A DNA stretch of 55,141 nt from CAZWVA01 sp964636885 (GTDB lineage Bacteria; Desulfobacterota_D; UBA1144; Nemesobacterales; CSP1-2). Of this stretch, positions 1-9,554 are shown piece by piece; position 1 is the first letter of the stretch; each line of letters opens with the position of its first letter. The translations under genes and the position numbers were made by a program. Under the pieces are notes generated by a model that did not search any database, was not told the DNA's origin, and saw only the letters and a program-made list of their open reading frames with translations. The DNA lies in NCBI GenBank assembly GCA_964636885.1, contig CAZWVA010000009.1, positions 1 to 55,141 on the forward strand, given 5' to 3'.

Positions 1-2
1 AG

Positions 3-185
3 AGACCGACCAAGACCCCTCTTGAGATAACAGAGGAGGAGATCGAGCACCTCATAGAGGAGAGGGCCGCCGCCAGAAGGGAGAAGAACTGGAAGCGGGC
101 CGACGAGATAAGGGAATATCTAAACTCCAAGGGGATCCTCCTTGAGGACTCAAAGGAAGGAACGATCTGGCGGGTTAAGACCTAG
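3..185 (+). CDS. cysS: Cysteinyl-tRNA synthetase, C-terminal fragment
   Basis: Only the last 60 codons are present because the window starts inside the gene. The reading frame is open from base 3 and ends at TAG 183-185. The tail contains IEHLIEERAAARREKNW, then ADEIREYL and a final WRVKT. This matches the helical C-terminal anticodon-recognition region of CysRS (usually IxxLIxxRxxARxxKxFxxAdxIRdxL, ending in a G-T-x-W-R segment). The enzyme charges tRNA-Cys with cysteine in the cytoplasm. The stop overlaps by 4 nt the end of the convergent radical SAM gene on the other strand. The identification rests on this tail alone, but the pattern is characteristic. Confidence 0.85.
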   Translation, partial: RPTKTPLEITEEEIEHLIEERAAARREKNWKRADEIREYLNSKGILLEDSKEGTIWRVKT

Positions 186-1150
186 AGCCAGATGCCTATA
201 TACTCAAGCCCCCTCCTAAGGTTAATAGGTGTCTGGGTTTCACCACGACAGCTATACCAGCAGGCAGTACAATTGGTTTTATCAAAGATCCCTGGTTTAT
301 ACTCGCTATAGTGGGCAACAACGGGCATCTCCGAGCACCTCTTCAGATGACCACTAGGGGTTACCTGTATCATGTTAATGCCTGCAAAGCAATCGGGAAC
401 GCCCCCTTTTTCAAAGTACCCCGGGATCTCTCTTAAGTAATACTCTGTAGATACTATTACCCCCTTCCATTTTCTCCTGAGCTCTATGAGTTCATTAACC
501 ACTTCCCTTATCTTGTCGAGTTTCTGTCGCTTCACAAAGTGGGAGGTGTTATTAGTTTTCATCACGGAATAGGAACTGAAAGAGATTCCCATTCCCCACT
601 TTCTAGCCTGATGGGCGATGTCGATAATCTGATCCAGATTGTCTTCCATGATTATCGTGTTGAGAATAACGCTCTTCTTACTGAACCTTCTTGCAAGCTC
701 CGGAAGGAGATTCGACAAATGGTTCCAGAGACCGGGAATACCCCTATAGGAATCGTGCTTCTCTCCCAGAAAGTCAAGCGATATAGCGATCTGATCGAGG
801 CCAGCGTCGAAGAGCTCCCTTGCCTTCTCCACCGTAAGAAGGTCACCTTTGGTGACCATAGAGGTGAAGATAAACATCGAACACTCCTTTATCTGCCTCA
901 CTATATCGGGAAGGTCCCGCCTTATCATCGGCTCGCCGCCGGTGATCATGGTAACAAGTGGGTTAATCCTCCTTATCACAGGACGGTAGTCGGAAAGCCT
1001 GACCTCATGCTTCGTCTGCCAGTAGTCACAGAAGTCGCACCGTGCGTTACAGAGTTTCGTTATCTCAAGATTAACGAGTTTAGGTCTCCCCGTTACCCTC
1101 GTGTATAGGTACTTGATCGCTCCACTTATACCCCGCCTAAAGGTAAGCAT
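182..1150 (-). CDS. Radical SAM protein with C-terminal Cys cluster
   Basis: About 322 aa from ATG 1148-1150; an upstream in-frame start at 1186 adds 12 residues that look less natural. CxxxCxxC lies at residues 34-41 (CNARCDFC), the ligand set for the SAM-cleaving [4Fe-4S] cluster. It is followed by the GGEP motif of radical SAM enzymes. A second Cys-rich zone at the C-terminus (DCFAG, RCSEMP, NCTACWYSC) resembles SPASM or twitch auxiliary-cluster regions. The substrate cannot be told from sequence: no RiPP precursor or cofactor pathway gene is adjacent. The gene is convergent with cysS and overlaps it by 4 nt. The radical SAM call is firm; the substrate is unknown. Confidence 0.85.
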   Translation of the reverse strand: MLTFRRGISGAIKYLYTRVTGRPKLVNLEITKLCNARCDFCDYWQTKHEVRLSDYRPVIRRINPLVTMITGGEPMIRRDLPDIVRQIKECSMFIFTSMVTKGDLLTVEKARELFDAGLDQIAISLDFLGEKHDSYRGIPGLWNHLSNLLPELARRFSKKSVILNTIIMEDNLDQIIDIAHQARKWGMGISFSSYSVMKTNNTSHFVKRQKLDKIREVVNELIELRRKWKGVIVSTEYYLREIPGYFEKGGVPDCFAGINMIQVTPSGHLKRCSEMPVVAHYSEYKPGIFDKTNCTACWYSCRGETQTPINLRRGLEYIGIWL

Positions 1151-1317
1151 AGAGACATTATATACAGAACATAGAGAAAGAATCAAGTACGAGGGGTACC
1201 TCAGGATTTTGCCCGACGAGAAGACATCTTGACTTGTTATCCCGAATTTAGTTTAATTGTAGTAAAAAAACAGGTTCGACTCATGAGTAACGACCAGATG
1301 GAAAAGAGGGATTAGAA

Positions 1318-1611
1318 ATGGCTAAAAAAATCGTAGAGGTTGAGGTATTCACGTGCGACCACGTAGACGAAAGGGGCCACTGCAATAGCGAAGGATCAAG
1401 ACAGGCAATAAAGGAATGCGCCATCTGCAAGAAGGATCTATGTAGTAAGCATTACCAGACGTTCTCGATCTCAAGCCTCTCCAGCCCGGTCAGTACTGGG
1501 ATATCTCTTACCTATTTTCTCTGCTGGAAACACGCAGAAGAGTTCATAAATACCATAATACAAACGCTTGGAGATGCAAGACCAGTTCCATACGGGGGTA
1601 TGGCGAAGTAG
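1318..1611 (+). CDS. Small Cys/His-rich (putative zinc-binding) protein
   Basis: 97 aa, not recognised as a named family. Potential metal ligands are regularly placed: C13, H15, C22, C34, C37, C42, H45, C69 and H72. They include a CxxCxxxxCxxH knuckle (CAICKKDLCSKH). This suggests one or two structural zinc sites. There is no signal peptide and no membrane segment. It stands alone between the radical SAM gene and nnrED, with about 130 nt upstream and 206 nt downstream. A weak AGAGGG precedes the ATG. Coding status is supported by the spaced Cys/His pairs; function is unknown. Confidence 0.6.
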   Translation: MAKKIVEVEVFTCDHVDERGHCNSEGSRQAIKECAICKKDLCSKHYQTFSISSLSSPVSTGISLTYFLCWKHAEEFINTIIQTLGDARPVPYGGMAK

Positions 1612-1817
1612 GCCTATTGCTCTTTGTAGCACACGGGTGTCAGCAGGCTAAGGCGCATGGGTGTAGATTAACCTAGCATCCATGAATGTGTGGGCATGAC
1701 ACGTCCACACCTATTCTAACCCTTATTAGGAAGTAATGATCCCTTCCGGCTTTAACCCATTTCAATTGGAAATGGTATTATATACACCAACAAAGCGATT
1801 CGTTAAATCGTTCGATC

Positions 1818-3374
1818 ATGAAACTAGCAACCCGTGAAATAGTAAGAGAGATAGACAGGGTTACAATCGAAGAATACGGGATACCCGGAATAATACTCAT
1901 GGAAAACGCCGGGCGGGCTGTGGCTAGGGTGGTGCTTCAAGAATTTCCTCAGGCCAAAAGGGTCGCGATCTTTGCCGGTGGGGGGAATAACGGAGGAGAC
2001 GGGTTTGTCGTGGCAAGGCATCTAATGGGAGAGGGCCTAGACGTAACTACGTACCTCGCAACCGACCCAAGAAAGTATAAGGGAGACGCCCTCACGAACC
2101 TAGAAGCCCTGAGGAGGATTGGAGGGAAGTTGGTAGAGCTCAAGGGGGATTTCTCCGTATATGAAAAGGCGGATGCCATTATAGATGCCCTCTTTGGAAC
2201 GGGTCTCGATAGAGAGGTAGAAGGATTCTATAGGGAGGTCATCGAGTTTATAAACTCCCAGCCCGTTCCCCGTGTCGCTGTGGACCTGCCTTCGGGGCTC
2301 AATGCGGATACTGGATTCCCCCTTGGGGTCTCGGTAAGGGCGAGTGTTACCGTAACGTTTGTCCTTCCCAAACTGGGGCTTGCGATCTATCCCGGAATAG
2401 ACTACGCGGGAAGGGTATATGTGGTTGACATCACCACCCCAAAGTTCCTTGAGGATGGAATCCCATTCGAACTCATAACATACGATACGGTTCGTGGAAT
2501 CCTAAAACCCAGGCATCCAAACACGCATAAGGGCTCATTTGGACACCTACTTGTCGTCTCCGGTTCCCCAGGAAAAACGGGAGCCGCCACACTCGTTGGA
2601 CTCGGAGCGCTGAGGGTAGGAACGGGACTCGTTACAGTAGGGATTCCAAGGAGCCTAAACCCGATCATGGAAGAGAAGCTTACGGAGGCGATGACGGAGC
2701 CGCTTCCAGAAACTGGAAGTGGATGCCTGGGAAGGGAATCGGTAGAGGCCGTCTTAAACATAATGTCCTCAAGAAAAACGGCGCTTGCCATAGGCCCCGG
2801 GATCTCCACAACGGAGGATACGGCAGAGTTCCTCTACGAGATACTTAGAAGGGCAACCATCCCAATCGTGGTTGATGCAGACGGAATAACGCTTATCGCC
2901 AGAAATCTCGGTGTCTTAAGGGAGGTCAAGGTTCCACTCATCCTTACTCCACACCCTGGAGAGATGTCACGCCTCGTCGGTAAGACCTCGGAAGAGATAC
3001 AGAGAGACAGAATCGGCGTTGCTAGGGATTTCTCATCTATGTATAATGTCTACACGGTGTTAAAAGGAGCAAGAACCGTGGTTTCAACCCCGGAGGGCGG
3101 GGTTTTTATAAATCCCACCGGGAACCCCGGTATGGCCTCAGGCGGTATGGGTGACGTTCTTAGCGGCGTTATAGGTGGATTCTTAGCCCAGGGGTATAGT
3201 CCCCAGGATGCGTGTGTATTAGGGGTCTTCTCCCACGGACTGGCCGGGGATCTGGCCGCAAAGAAAAGAGGAGAGGCCGGAATCGTTGCGGGCGATGTAG
3301 CCCATCTCATGCCGAAGGCACTCAATAGGATCCTTCGTGGAGAAGAGGAGGAATTCTTCTATAGGACTCGCTAA
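1818..3374 (+). CDS. nnr: Bifunctional NAD(P)HX epimerase / ADP-dependent NAD(P)HX dehydratase
   Basis: 518 aa, the usual length of the fused enzyme that repairs hydrated NADH and NADPH. Residues 1 to about 215 are the YjeF_N epimerase domain, with the glycine-rich GGGNNGGDG at 54-62. Residues about 225-510 are the ribokinase-like dehydratase domain, with HKGSFGHLLVVSGS near 237-250, HPGEMSRL at 379-386 and the catalytic GNPGMASGGMGDVLSG near 435-450. The epimerase converts R-NAD(P)HX to S; the dehydratase restores NAD(P)H using ADP or ATP. It is the first gene of a tight overlapping run with tsaE, lysC and cimA. Its 3' end overlaps the possible tsaE start, a pairing common in bacteria (yjeF next to yjeE). 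Confidence 0.95.
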   Translation: MKLATREIVREIDRVTIEEYGIPGIILMENAGRAVARVVLQEFPQAKRVAIFAGGGNNGGDGFVVARHLMGEGLDVTTYLATDPRKYKGDALTNLEALRRIGGKLVELKGDFSVYEKADAIIDALFGTGLDREVEGFYREVIEFINSQPVPRVAVDLPSGLNADTGFPLGVSVRASVTVTFVLPKLGLAIYPGIDYAGRVYVVDITTPKFLEDGIPFELITYDTVRGILKPRHPNTHKGSFGHLLVVSGSPGKTGAATLVGLGALRVGTGLVTVGIPRSLNPIMEEKLTEAMTEPLPETGSGCLGRESVEAVLNIMSSRKTALAIGPGISTTEDTAEFLYEILRRATIPIVVDADGITLIARNLGVLREVKVPLILTPHPGEMSRLVGKTSEEIQRDRIGVARDFSSMYNVYTVLKGARTVVSTPEGGVFINPTGNPGMASGGMGDVLSGVIGGFLAQGYSPQDACVLGVFSHGLAGDLAAKKRGEAGIVAGDVAHLMPKALNRILRGEEEEFFYRTR

Positions 3375-3876
3375 CTACGTGCATTATGCATCGTGCGTCA
3401 TTCGGGTGTCAAAAGAAGAAGAAACGCTGAGAATAGGGGAGGCAATCGGAAAACTGCTAAAGCCAGGGGATATCATCGCCCTCGTGGGAGAGCTAGGAGC
3501 CGGAAAGACGGTGCTTGTAAAGGGCATCGCAAGGGGTTTAGGCGTGGAAGAGGAACCGAGTAGCCCGACATTCGTCATCATGAACGCCTATCAGGGTAGG
3601 ATACCGCTCTATCACTTCGATCTCTACAGGATTTCTGGTATAGGTGAACTAGAAGGGATAGGATACGAGGACTACTTCTTTGGAGACGGTGTTTCGGTGG
3701 TCGAATGGGCGGAGCGTGCGGAAGGGGTTTTTCCCGAAGAAACGATAAGGATAGAGATCAGAATCCCGGAAGGAGAGGGCAGTAATCCAGAAGCCGAACG
3801 CGAGATTAAGATTCAAGGAAACGAAAAATGGCTCTCATTGTTCAAAAGTACGGTGGAACAAGCGTTGCAAATATAG
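3337..3876 (+). CDS. tsaE: tRNA threonylcarbamoyladenosine biosynthesis ATPase TsaE
   Basis: TsaE drives the TsaB/TsaD complex that makes t6A37 in tRNAs. The Walker A motif GELGAGKT is at 51-58, SSPTF at 75-79 and HFDLYR at 93-98, all family hallmarks. The start is uncertain. The longest frame opens at GTG 3337, inside nnrED. GTG codons at 3379 and 3406 would give 165 or 156 aa, and the family normally has only about ten residues before the SxEET element (residues 25-30 here), so 3379 is attractive. No ATG is available in this frame near the start. The 3' end runs 49 nt into lysC, so the last 16 codons are double-coding. Confidence 0.9.
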   Translation: MEKRRNSSIGLANYVHYASCVIRVSKEEETLRIGEAIGKLLKPGDIIALVGELGAGKTVLVKGIARGLGVEEEPSSPTFVIMNAYQGRIPLYHFDLYRISGIGELEGIGYEDYFFGDGVSVVEWAERAEGVFPEETIRIEIRIPEGEGSNPEAEREIKIQGNEKWLSLFKSTVEQALQI

Positions 3877-5063
3877 ACAAGATAAGGTTCGTTGCGGGAA
3901 ACGTAATTAAAACCAAGGAAAGGGGAAACGACGTCATAGCGGTTGTTTCCGCAATGGCGGGGGAAACGGATCGTCTCATAAACCTGTCTCGCTCGATTAT
4001 GGACCCGCCGGATGAAAGGGAACTCGACGTCATAACATCCAGTGGAGAACAGGTCTCTGCTGGGCTTCTCGCCATGACGATCAAGTCCCTGGGACACGAC
4101 GCCATATCGTTCCAGGGGCATCAGGTAAGGATCATAACGGATAACGCGCATTCAAAGGCGAAGATAGTGAGGATAGACGACGAAAAGATAAAGAGGGCGC
4201 TTTTGGACGGGAAGATCGTTGTCGTTGCTGGGTTTCAGGGGGTAGACGATGAGGGAAACGTTACGACGCTCGGAAGGGGAGGCTCCGATCTTACAGCCGT
4301 CGCCCTTGCGGCCGTGCTTAAAGCGGATGCCTGCGAGCTCTATAAAGACGATGTGGATGGGGTTTACACAACGGACCCGGGGGTTTGCAGGAATGCGAGA
4401 AAGTTAAAGAAGATCTCCTATGAGGAGATGCTCGAGATGTCGAGCCTCGGGTCAAAGGTACTCCAGGCAAGAGCCGTTGAATTTGCTAAGAAATTCGGCG
4501 TTCCAATACACGTACGCCCAACATCCAGACCTGAAGCAGAGGGCACTTGGGTTGTAGAAGAGGAGGAAGCAATGGCTGAAATGGAAGATATGGTTATATC
4601 AGGTGTAACATACGATAAGAACCAGGCGAAGATCACAGTGATGCACGTACCGGATCGCCCAGGTATAGCGGCAAGGCTCTTTACGCCGCTTGGCGATGAA
4701 GGGATAATAGTCGATATGATCGTCCAGAACATAAGCACGGAGGGCTATACGGATATGACCTTTACCGTGCCGAGAACGGATTTCAAGAAGGCGATAAGGA
4801 TCACGGAGCAAGTGGCAAAGGAAATGGGTGCGAGGGGTGTGATATCGGATGATAAGATAGCCAAGGTATCCCTTGTGGGACTCGGCATGAAGACGCATTC
4901 GGGAGTGGCTTCAAGGATGTTCTCCTCCCTTGCGCGTGAGGGAATAAACATCATAATGATAAGTACGTCCGAAATAAAGATATCGTGTGTCATAGAGGAA
5001 AAGTACGCCGAACTCGCAGTGCGCACACTCCACGACGCCTTTAATCTGGGAGAGGAAAGATGA
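3828..5063 (+). CDS. lysC: Aspartate kinase
   Basis: 411 aa, typical of the monofunctional beta/alpha-type aspartokinase. It phosphorylates aspartate, the entry to lysine, threonine and methionine synthesis. KYGGTS is at 7-12, SSGEQ near 71-75, GRGGSD at 149-154 and the YKDDVDGVYTTDP substrate/ATP segment near 172-184. Two ACT domains follow from about residue 265 and are expected to mediate feedback inhibition. ATG 3828 follows AAGGAAACGAAAA, a fair ribosome site, and lies inside the end of tsaE. Its stop overlaps the start of cimA by ATGA, suggesting translational coupling of the aspartate-family and isoleucine branches. Confidence 0.97.
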   Translation: MALIVQKYGGTSVANIDKIRFVAGNVIKTKERGNDVIAVVSAMAGETDRLINLSRSIMDPPDERELDVITSSGEQVSAGLLAMTIKSLGHDAISFQGHQVRIITDNAHSKAKIVRIDDEKIKRALLDGKIVVVAGFQGVDDEGNVTTLGRGGSDLTAVALAAVLKADACELYKDDVDGVYTTDPGVCRNARKLKKISYEEMLEMSSLGSKVLQARAVEFAKKFGVPIHVRPTSRPEAEGTWVVEEEEAMAEMEDMVISGVTYDKNQAKITVMHVPDRPGIAARLFTPLGDEGIIVDMIVQNISTEGYTDMTFTVPRTDFKKAIRITEQVAKEMGARGVISDDKIAKVSLVGLGMKTHSGVASRMFSSLAREGINIIMISTSEIKISCVIEEKYAELAVRTLHDAFNLGEER

Positions 5064-6658
5064 AGGATAGAATCGTAAAGATATACGATGTGACCTTAAG
5101 AGACGGAACGCAGGGGGAGAACATCTCTTTCTCGATCGAGGATAAGCTCCGAATCGCCTCCAAACTCGATGAGCTCGGGATCCACTACATAGAAGGGGGA
5201 TGGCCCGGCTCAAACGATAGGGACGAGGGCTTTTTTAAGGAGGCAAAGAAACTAAGGCTAAACAAATCGAGGATCGCTGCCTTTGGGAGTACGAGGAGGG
5301 CGAATAAAAAATGCGATGAGGATGAAAACATCCAATCCCTCCTAAGAGCCGAGACCCCTGTTGTCACCATCGTGGGAAAGAGCTGGGACTTCCATGTGAG
5401 GGAAGCGCTAAGGATCTCACTCGAAGAGAACCTCGAAATAATACACGACTCGGTTTCTTACCTTAAAGAGAGGGTAGATGAGGTCTTTTTCGATGCGGAG
5501 CACTTCTTTGATGGATACAAGAGAAACCAGGAATACGCCCTAGCCGCCATTAAGACCGCACTCGATGCCGGAGCGGACGTCGCCGTCCTATGCGATACAA
5601 ACGGGGGAACCCTTCCTTGGGAGGTCGAATCCACGATAAGAGACGTGAACCAAAAACTCGGGAACCCTCCCCTTGGAATCCACACACATAATGACGGTGA
5701 GGTAGGGGTGGCCAATACCCTCTACGCCGTGAGACTTGGGGTAAATCAGGTTCAGGGAACGATAAACGGGTACGGAGAGAGGTGTGGCAATGCGAACCTC
5801 TGTTCAATCATACCGAATCTTAAACTAAAGCTCGGAATAGGATGCATCAGCGAAGACGAACTCAGGAGGCTATACGACGTCTCCCATTTCATACACGAGC
5901 TTACGAACCTCCCTCCCATAAAGCATCGTCCATTTGTGGGCGAAAGCGCATTCGCACACAAGGGAGGACTCCATGTAAGCGCCGTCATGAGGAAATCGGA
6001 GACATACGAGCATATAAACCCTGAGGTCGTAGGAAACAAGAGACGCGTTCTCGTCTCGGATCTTTCCGGAAGGAGCAACATCCTCTACAAGGCAAAAGAG
6101 CTCGGGATCGAGCTCGACCCGAACGATAAGAGGGTGCAGAGGATACTCACCGAGCTTAAAAAACTTGAGAATCAGGGATACGAATTCGAGGGGGCCGACG
6201 CCTCCTTTGAACTCCTCATAAGAAAGACCCTGGGGGAGTATAAGAGGCACTTTGAACTAAAGGGCGCAAGGATAATAGTGGAGAAGCATAGGGACGACGA
6301 GGAACCCATATCGGAAGCGACAGTCATTGTCCAGGTTGACGGAGTGACCGAACACACAGCGGCAATCGGAAATGGCCCTGTGAACGCCCTCGATAACGCC
6401 CTTAGAAAGGCACTCGAGAAGTTCTACCCGGCACTCAAGGAGGTCAAGCTCAAGGACTACAGGGTTAGGGTCGTTTCAACCGGGAAGGCTACAGATGCAG
6501 TCGTTAGGGTCCTCATAGAATCGGGAGACGGCGAGAGCACATGGAGCACCGTTGGGGTCTCAGAGAACATAGTCGAGGCAAGCTGGAAGGCCATGGTTGA
6601 TAGCATCGACTACAAGCTACTCAAGGACGAGGCGAAGAGGGCTAAGAGAGCGAGATAA
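5060..6658 (+). CDS. cimA: (R)-citramalate synthase
   Basis: 532 aa, the usual length of CimA. It condenses pyruvate and acetyl-CoA to citramalate, a threonine-independent route to 2-oxobutyrate and isoleucine. The HMGL-like TIM barrel starts with DVTLRDGTQGE at 10-20, and the metal-binding HTHND is at 208-212. The C-terminal LeuA-type regulatory domain occupies about 400-520. The early EGGWPGSNDRD segment favours CimA over 2-isopropylmalate synthase, which usually has EAGFP there. It overlaps lysC by 4 nt (ATGA). The end is 2 nt from a convergent membrane-protein gene, with no clear terminator between them. Confidence 0.92.
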   Translation: MKDRIVKIYDVTLRDGTQGENISFSIEDKLRIASKLDELGIHYIEGGWPGSNDRDEGFFKEAKKLRLNKSRIAAFGSTRRANKKCDEDENIQSLLRAETPVVTIVGKSWDFHVREALRISLEENLEIIHDSVSYLKERVDEVFFDAEHFFDGYKRNQEYALAAIKTALDAGADVAVLCDTNGGTLPWEVESTIRDVNQKLGNPPLGIHTHNDGEVGVANTLYAVRLGVNQVQGTINGYGERCGNANLCSIIPNLKLKLGIGCISEDELRRLYDVSHFIHELTNLPPIKHRPFVGESAFAHKGGLHVSAVMRKSETYEHINPEVVGNKRRVLVSDLSGRSNILYKAKELGIELDPNDKRVQRILTELKKLENQGYEFEGADASFELLIRKTLGEYKRHFELKGARIIVEKHRDDEEPISEATVIVQVDGVTEHTAAIGNGPVNALDNALRKALEKFYPALKEVKLKDYRVRVVSTGKATDAVVRVLIESGDGESTWSTVGVSENIVEASWKAMVDSIDYKLLKDEAKRAKRAR

Positions 6659-6660
6659 CC

Positions 6661-7194
6661 CTACTCCATCTGCGGTGGACCGCCCAGGAGATAAAAGAGG
6701 GCCCCAATGATTATGATCTGGATGACCCAGCCGATGAGGCAAACCCCAAAAGCCCTTAATGTGCTTTTGTAATCGAGTGCCTGCCTCACCGCCACTACCA
6801 TTGCCACAAGCATCCATATAGATGCAGCGAAGAAGAGCACTCCACCAACTACTGGAATAACTCCCAGAACTCGGATTAAACCCGGAGAACTCGAAAACCC
6901 TATAGTCCTAAGCAACTCACCGACATCGGCCTTGGTCTCGGGCTCTGGGAAGAGCCTTGTGCCTATGATGTAGGTCAGGTATGCCCAGATGAACCATCCC
7001 AAAAGGGCCGCTATAGTGCCTATTAGAATCCCCGAAGCCCCTACCTCTTTAATACTACCCACCCCGGCTGCAACACTTGATAGGACGACGATCCCTACTG
7101 CTTGACCCATTGCCCCTGTGTCCGCCTCAACCTCCTCGTAGAGATCGGACTCAAGCTTTGAAGCTCGAACTATACGATCCGTGAAACTGGCCAT
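6661..7194 (-). CDS. Yip1-family integral membrane protein
   Basis: 177 aa with about five hydrophobic segments (around residues 30-48, 54-80, 104-122, 125-140 and 150-172) after a charged N-terminus. The pattern resembles the Yip1/DUF1282 domain of bacterial inner-membrane proteins, often found singly and without a known function. ATG 7192-7194 follows a perfect AGGAGG ribosome site (AGGAGGTCAAA). It is convergent with cimA and faces the glycosidase gene across 178 nt. Membrane location is clear; the family is a judgement from pattern. Confidence 0.65.
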   Translation of the reverse strand: MASFTDRIVRASKLESDLYEEVEADTGAMGQAVGIVVLSSVAAGVGSIKEVGASGILIGTIAALLGWFIWAYLTYIIGTRLFPEPETKADVGELLRTIGFSSSPGLIRVLGVIPVVGGVLFFAASIWMLVAMVVAVRQALDYKSTLRAFGVCLIGWVIQIIIIGALFYLLGGPPQME

Positions 7195-7372
7195 TTTGAC
7201 CTCCTAGGTTTATTTATCGAAAAACCGCATTTCCCCATATTCCTAAAACCGAACTCTAAGACCAAGGGTAGATTAAGGGTTTGCGGAACGTCGAGCAAAA
7301 TGGATTACGAATTATTTGACCCTTATTTTACTACCTTGTCTATACAGAGTCTAGTGGAAAGATAAGGAATCC

Positions 7373-9542
7373 CTATCTCACCACAACGATCCTTACACTA
7401 TCCTCTTTGCGGGTGACATTAATACCAACGTCATTTTGGTATCTCTGGAGTAAGAGGTCTACCAAGCCACTGCCCACCCTTAGGTTTTTGATCTCGACCC
7501 TTTGAAGGAATTCCGGAAGTACGGGGTAGCAAAAGCAGATCTCGGACCGGAAACCATTGATGGATAGACCGAGGCACGATTGAAGGAGCAAAAAGACGGA
7601 GGCGGCAGCCCAGGACTGCGGGGCGCATGCAACCGGATAGAGGGTCGGTCCCTCACCCGGACGTCGAGGGAACCCGCAGAAGAGTTCAGGCATACGGTGA
7701 AGGTCTAAGAACAGACTGGCATCAAAGAGACCAGTAAATACCCTGAGGGCCAGATCCTTAAACCCATACCGAGCTAGACCGTATGCGATGAGGGCATTGT
7801 CGTGCGGCCATATAGACCCATTATGGTAGGACATGGGATTGTACCGAACCTCCGAGGAGGCGAGAGTGCGGATTCCCCAGCCGGAGAAGAACTCCTGAGA
7901 GAGGAGGGTTTCGGCAACCCTTTTTGCCCTATGAGGATCCGCTATGCCTGTAAAGAGGCAGTGCCCCGCATTTGATGCTCTAACATAACAGGGACGCTTT
8001 TTACCATCCAAGGCGAGGGCATATGTCGAAAGCTCCTCACACCAGAAGGACCTCTCGAACCTCTCCTTAAGATCCTGAGCCCGGTGTTTCAGCCCTTCTG
8101 CTAGCTCTTCGAGCCCCAATGCGGCGGCTAATCTCGCCGCAGCATGCCTTGCGGCATACGCGTATCCCTGCACCTCGCATAGAGCGATTGGCGCCTCTGC
8201 CAGGATTCCATCGGAATGAAACACCGAATCTGGGGAGTCCTTCCAGCCCTGATGGATGAGTCCACTTGAAGACCGCCGGAAATACTCTAGGAACCCATCG
8301 CCATCCAAATCTCCGTATGTATCCATCCATCTAAGAGCCAGTTCAATACTAGGCCATATGGCCTCGATAAAGCCTCTATCCCCTGTCCTATCGTAATACG
8401 CTCCGGCGAGTATACAGAATAGCGGAGTAGCATCCACACTCCCATAGTAGCGCCCAAAAGGGATCTCCCCCAGTGTTGCCATCTCCCCTTTACGGCTCTC
8501 ATGTAGTATCTTTCCCGGTTCCGCATCCAACTCCGGAACGGTCTCCTTGGCNNNNNNNNNNTGTAGAGGCAAGGTGGGCTAATACGCCTTTAGCGATTCC
8601 GGGATTGATCCAGAGGCACTCTAGAGCGGTTATAATGCCATCCCGCCCAAAAATCGTGCTGAACCATGGAACCCCGGCGTATGGATAAGCTCCCTCAGGG
8701 AGATCCGTAATCATCATATGGAGGTCCGCCATGGAACGGTTCAACCAATCGTTAAACTGCTCGTTTGATGTATATATCTCGCACTCTTCGGCCCTTGCGG
8801 CCTTTAAAGCCGTTCCCGCCCGGCTAAAGGCCTCGTCATAGGAGAGTGCAGGAGTAACCCCGTCCGATTCACAGGAGACGGTTAGGAATAGGGTGGCCTG
8901 CTCCTTTGGTTGGATGGATACCTCAAAGCGTGCCTCAGAACCACCGATCACCCCCGGCTTCGGTGAAAACCCGATTCTCGTTCGTCTTACCACACCGTCT
9001 AGTCCCTCGTATCCAAGGACAACATCCCTTTCTCCGACTATGTCTTCCAAACGCCTACCCCTCCTTTCCCTCTTTAATCCCCGCACCTCGAATATATCCG
9101 CAAAATCGGCCTGAAAATGGATGGAGAACGGCACATTAACGGAAAAGAGTCCGTAGTTCGATATTCTCAGACGCTCATAACAGACCCCCTGCCAGAGGAA
9201 TCTCGCACGGAATATGTGGAGCGTACCACGGGGAATCAAAACCCTACCGTTTAGGTATATATCGGGGTTCGTAAGATCAACCGCTAAAAGGGCGTTGTCT
9301 TCCTTAACAGTAGAGCTTAGGAGAAGAGGACGATCCTTGCCGATCCTTAACTCCAGCCGGGAAAGAAACCTCGTTCCCTCGTGATAGATGCCCTGCTCGC
9401 CTAACCCAATCGGCTGTATATCACCGTACCTGTCAAAAATGGCAAATGTCTCACCGTGTTTTAGAACGCGAGTCCGGTCGTCCGCAAGGGACGATGTGGC
9501 AAGGATATAAAACCTATCCTTTACCCGAATGATCTCCTCCAT
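7373..9542 (-). CDS. Amylo-alpha-1,6-glucosidase / glycogen-debranching-type protein (interrupted by N gap)
   Basis: The N-terminal part is 9542-8562 and the C-terminal part 8551-7373, separated by ten N. The N-terminal half is the bacterial GDE beta-domain, ending in GRDGIITAL. The C-terminal half is a six-hairpin (alpha/alpha) barrel with DAEPGKILHE, FGRYYGSVDATP and NGSIWPHDNALIAYG. The family removes alpha-1,6 branches or hydrolyses alpha-glucans in the cytoplasm. The halves are out of frame with exactly ten N; the family pattern LAxTQA-x8-DAEPGK suggests one missing codon. Total length would be about 720 aa, as expected. It lies 12 nt after the GT4 gene, a pairing often seen in genomes. 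Confidence 0.88.
8552..8561. other. Assembly gap (10 N)
   Basis: Ten undetermined bases inside the debranching-enzyme gene. The flanking protein reads LAST before the gap and AKETVPELDAEPGK after it, which are family-contiguous segments. The true missing sequence is therefore probably very short and the run of N a placeholder. Confidence 0.98.
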
Positions 9543-9554
9543 GACAGCCGACTC

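Noticed and set aside
539..1108. 189-aa rightward ORF
   Set aside because: It is antisense to the radical SAM gene, whose CxxxCxxC and GGEP motifs are clear.
5870..6250. 126-aa leftward ORF
   Set aside because: It is the reverse frame of cimA; the composition follows the sense codons.
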